Assembly (NCBI GenBank): GCA_945983015.1
Contig: CAMFSN010000058.1
Location: forward strand, 1-9,159
Length of the DNA: 9,159 nucleotides
Direction: 5' to 3'
Source: an uncultured Bacteroidales bacterium
Lineage (GTDB): Bacteria > Bacteroidota > Bacteroidia > Bacteroidales > UBA932
Shown piece by piece: positions 7,256 through 9,159 of the stretch. The stretch's first letter is position 1. Each line of letters opens with the position of its first letter. The notes beneath the pieces were generated by a model, which ran no database searches, was not told where the DNA came from, and saw only the letters and a list, made by a program, of their open reading frames with translations. The translations under genes and the position numbers were made by a program.

Positions 7256-8297
7256 CTTCCAGATAATCGTAATATAGACCTACGGAGATATATGAACCGT
7301 AGATGTTTCCAAGATATAATAAGGAGGAGATGGAACTGAAGATAATGGTTCTCCAATCCCCCGCCCCATTCTTCAAGCCATTGTCTATGGCCAGGGCCGT
7401 GGAGCAGCCCCAGAGCAGAAATGAAGAAATAGCCTCGCCATAAGCGCCTGTGTAGATTTTCCCAAGCCCGGGAATCAGGGCCGACAGCGTTGCTGCCATA
7501 AGCGGGCTCTTCCTCTTTTCTTCAAAACGGCTGTGATAAATCTCATCAAAAATCTTTTCTCCCTCACTGAAAAGATAAGACGAATAAGTAAAATCCTTAG
7601 AATAAGCCTGATAGCTATCGGCATCATTCTTTAAGAGACTGATTCCGGCCAATTCATAGGCTTTGAGCTCCTTCTGATCTCCACTATAGCTTTGTATTCT
7701 TTGCGAAGCGGAATCATAATCCAAAAGGTAAGTGTCGCAAACTGAGCCGAAAAAAAGTGAGGCCTCGTAATAAGAGGATTCGGGAAGAATCTTAGAATAC
7801 TCCTTTGCAGCCCTGTCCAATGCCCCTGCGGAATAAAGGGAGTAAGCCTTGTAATAATCCAAGCTGTCAGATGGAGCGAAATTGCTGCCATAAAGGTAAC
7901 AGACAGCTTCCGAAGAGTAGCCGTTCCCTATCAGATACTTGATAAAATCCTCATCTTCAGACATATACCTATACTCTCCCGAAGGGCTTAAAGACTCGAG
8001 AGCAAAACTCTTCACTGGCTGCTTTTGAGGGATGGGACCGAAAATATCCTCGTGGACCCTACCGTCCTGCCGGAGATAATGACTGCTGGCAAGACCTATC
8101 CTGGTATCTCTCTGTAATCTGTCAGAAGTGGCAAGTATGGCAGTAATAGGGCCTTTTTCTTTCCAGGCTTGTTTAAAAAACTCTCCATAGGAAGGAGCAA
8201 AACGGCTCGGGGAGAGTTGGGCAAAAGAAAAAGGAGCAGCTGACAGAAGAAGGCAGATGCTTAGAATTAACTTTTTAAACTGAGGGAAGGGCTTCAT
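7194..8297 (-). CDS. Secreted TPR protein with PGLGxxYTG membrane module
   Basis: No named family is recognised with certainty. The 367-residue protein has a signal peptide (1-26; KKLILSICLLLSAAPFSFA before QLSP). A charged region follows (30-110), then a Tyr- and Ser-rich helical-repeat region (about 113-260) whose pairs YYKAYSLYSAGALDRAAKEY and AYELAGISLL suggest degenerate TPRs. From 264 it has SPLMAATLSALIPGLGKIYTG (264-284), a hydrophobic helix 286-303, a short polar loop, and a hydrophobic stretch 317-341, then a short tail. The PGLGxxYxG hairpin with two membrane helices is seen in many Bacteroidota TPR and DUF5683/TM2-like envelope proteins; that assignment is from memory. Its ATG overlaps the preceding gene's TGA (ATGA), so coupling is likely. 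Its 3' end overlaps the next gene by 62 nt. A role in the cell envelope is inferred from signal, membrane module and neighbours only. Confidence 0.75.
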   Translation of the reverse strand: MKPFPQFKKLILSICLLLSAAPFSFAQLSPSRFAPSYGEFFKQAWKEKGPITAILATSDRLQRDTRIGLASSHYLRQDGRVHEDIFGPIPQKQPVKSFALESLSPSGEYRYMSEDEDFIKYLIGNGYSSEAVCYLYGSNFAPSDSLDYYKAYSLYSAGALDRAAKEYSKILPESSYYEASLFFGSVCDTYLLDYDSASQRIQSYSGDQKELKAYELAGISLLKNDADSYQAYSKDFTYSSYLFSEGEKIFDEIYHSRFEEKRKSPLMAATLSALIPGLGKIYTGAYGEAISSFLLWGCSTALAIDNGLKNGAGDWRTIIFSSISSLLYLGNIYGSYISVGLYYDYLEDAQNSTILVNLHIPIRTVFK

Positions 8298-9004
8298 TTT
8301 TTAAGAAGCTCTGACATATCCAAAGGCTGTGCATCCTGAGGGACAGTGAAATCGAACATAGAGTCCGTTCCGTCGAGCCGGATATTGGAATAGATACTTC
8401 TCACGATGGTAGAGTCCTTCGGCGAATTATAAATGATCTGGGTGGAACGCTTAGGGAAAGGCAGATAGCCCAGGTACTCATACTTGGAGTAATACACCTT
8501 TACCAGAGTGTGACCATCGGCATCAAGAGTAGCGCTGTAGATGGGCAAGTAATCCTTATAGACAATCTCACAGAAAGGAGGCAGATCGGACTTCATCCCG
8601 CTGAAAGTCTTTTTCATCAAGCCATCTTTCAGAATCTCAGTGCTTTTCAATTTGTATCCGGACAAGGACAGACCCAGATCTTCCAACCTTCCGTTCAAAA
8701 CCAAGAGCAGCAATTCGTCCACAGAAGTGAAAGCCCCCGAATTATCCACGAAGACTCCGTTTGAGGAAGGGAAATACAACTTGCTTTCTCCCAAGATATT
8801 AGTATCGAGAATATACTCGAGGGGAGAATGAAAGAAAGTCACCAAGCGTCCATTGTTAGAACAATAGACGCTTTTGGTGACTGTAGTCACATTATTTCCT
8901 ATCACTGTCTTGACTTCTACATCCGCAGAGGCTCTGCGCTGGGCAAAACACAATGCCGGAAGGAAAAGCAGAAGCAGGAAACTATGTAATGATTTCAGAT
9001 TCAA
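8294..9004 (-). CDS. LolA-like secreted protein (TTG start)
   Basis: The 236-residue product has a signal peptide (1-21; FLLLLFLPALCFA before QRRA). The Cys at 19 is not in a lipobox (Leu precedes it), so it is probably a soluble periplasmic protein and not a lipoprotein. The mature part is almost all beta-strand: GRLVTFFHSPLEYIL (52-66), SKLYFPSSNGVFVDN (74-88), FCEIVYKDYLPIYSATLDADG (within 144-164), and FDFTVPQDAQPLD at the end. This order (membrane-binding-like strand, 'display' strand, FxxP ending) resembles the open-barrel fold of LolA and RseB, which bind lipid or lipoprotein chains. The match is by pattern, not by key residues, and a true lipoprotein carrier is not proven. TTG at 9004 is the start: an in-frame stop lies six codons upstream, there is no ATG before the signal peptide, and the next Met is at 130. 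Two bases separate it from the TM2 gene upstream. Confidence 0.65.
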   Translation of the reverse strand: MNLKSLHSFLLLLFLPALCFAQRRASADVEVKTVIGNNVTTVTKSVYCSNNGRLVTFFHSPLEYILDTNILGESKLYFPSSNGVFVDNSGAFTSVDELLLLVLNGRLEDLGLSLSGYKLKSTEILKDGLMKKTFSGMKSDLPPFCEIVYKDYLPIYSATLDADGHTLVKVYYSKYEYLGYLPFPKRSTQIIYNSPKDSTIVRSIYSNIRLDGTDSMFDFTVPQDAQPLDMSELLKK

Positions 9005-9006
9005 AA

Positions 9007-9159
9007 TTAAATAAGGCCGTCAACCCACATCAGCCAGTTGCCGTTGTTAACATACCTGCTGATATTGTTATCCAGAACGCCCATAAGAAGGACAACCCAG
9101 TCAACAACATAAACAATTCCAAAACCTCCACCTGTTACGATGTTAAGGATTACTGCCAG
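9007..9159 (-). CDS. TM2-domain membrane protein, C-terminal end (partial)
   Basis: The 50 codons to the TAA at 9007-9009 belong to a gene whose start lies beyond the right edge. The peptide has LAVILNIVTGGGFGIVYVVD (first 20 residues), then WVVLLMGVLDNN and a short tail ending in MWVDGLI. A GGGxxGIxxxxD pattern in a hydrophobic segment is typical of the second helix of the TM2 domain, a two-helix membrane unit. The conserved Asp is present. The gene leads the visible part of the - strand operon, ending 2 nt before the LolA-like gene. Function is unknown; TM2 proteins are common and varied in Bacteroidota. Confidence 0.7.
   Translation of the reverse strand: MAVILNIVTGGGFGIVYVVDWVVLLMGVLDNNISRYVNNGNWLMWVDGLI

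Noticed and set aside
8273..8306. A-rich junction near 8287-8300 considered as a slippery frameshift site linking the LolA-like and TPR genes
   Set aside because: The downstream gene has its own ATG and a complete signal peptide right at the junction, so a fusion product is not needed or sensible.

Overview
The window looks like chromosomal DNA of a member of the Bacteroidota (Bacteroidales-like), of moderate GC. The grounds are the close match of the topoisomerase IV A subunit to Bacteroides-type ParC (acidic N-terminus, HPHGDAS motif, total length), the lack of clear Shine-Dalgarno sequences, and three signal peptides that all end in Ala before a mature Gln. I see no mobile element, rRNA, tRNA or CRISPR, and no stretch above 300 bases without a gene.

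The left two thirds (1-6603, + strand) is one tightly packed housekeeping operon that began upstream: end of era, parC, aroK, recJ, lysS. Junctions are 3 nt (era-parC), a 4-nt TTGA overlap (parC-aroK, TTG start), a 4-nt ATGA overlap (aroK-recJ) and 6 nt (recJ-lysS). No internal promoter is visible. The operon joins ribosome maturation, chromosome decatenation, aromatic amino acid synthesis, DNA repair and tRNA charging. It ends at a strong intrinsic terminator (6637-6669).

The right third (6551-9159, - strand) is a convergent operon of four envelope genes, transcribed right to left: a TM2-domain membrane protein (C-terminus only), a LolA-like secreted protein (TTG start), and two secreted TPR proteins that each end in a membrane module resembling PGLGxxYxG. 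Its genes are also packed: a 2-nt gap, a 4-nt overlap and an unusual 62-nt overlap. The last gene runs past the lysS terminator and 53 nt into the lysS coding region from the other strand. The function of this set cannot be named from sequence alone. It is the least described part of the window and the best candidate for a new envelope-associated system.
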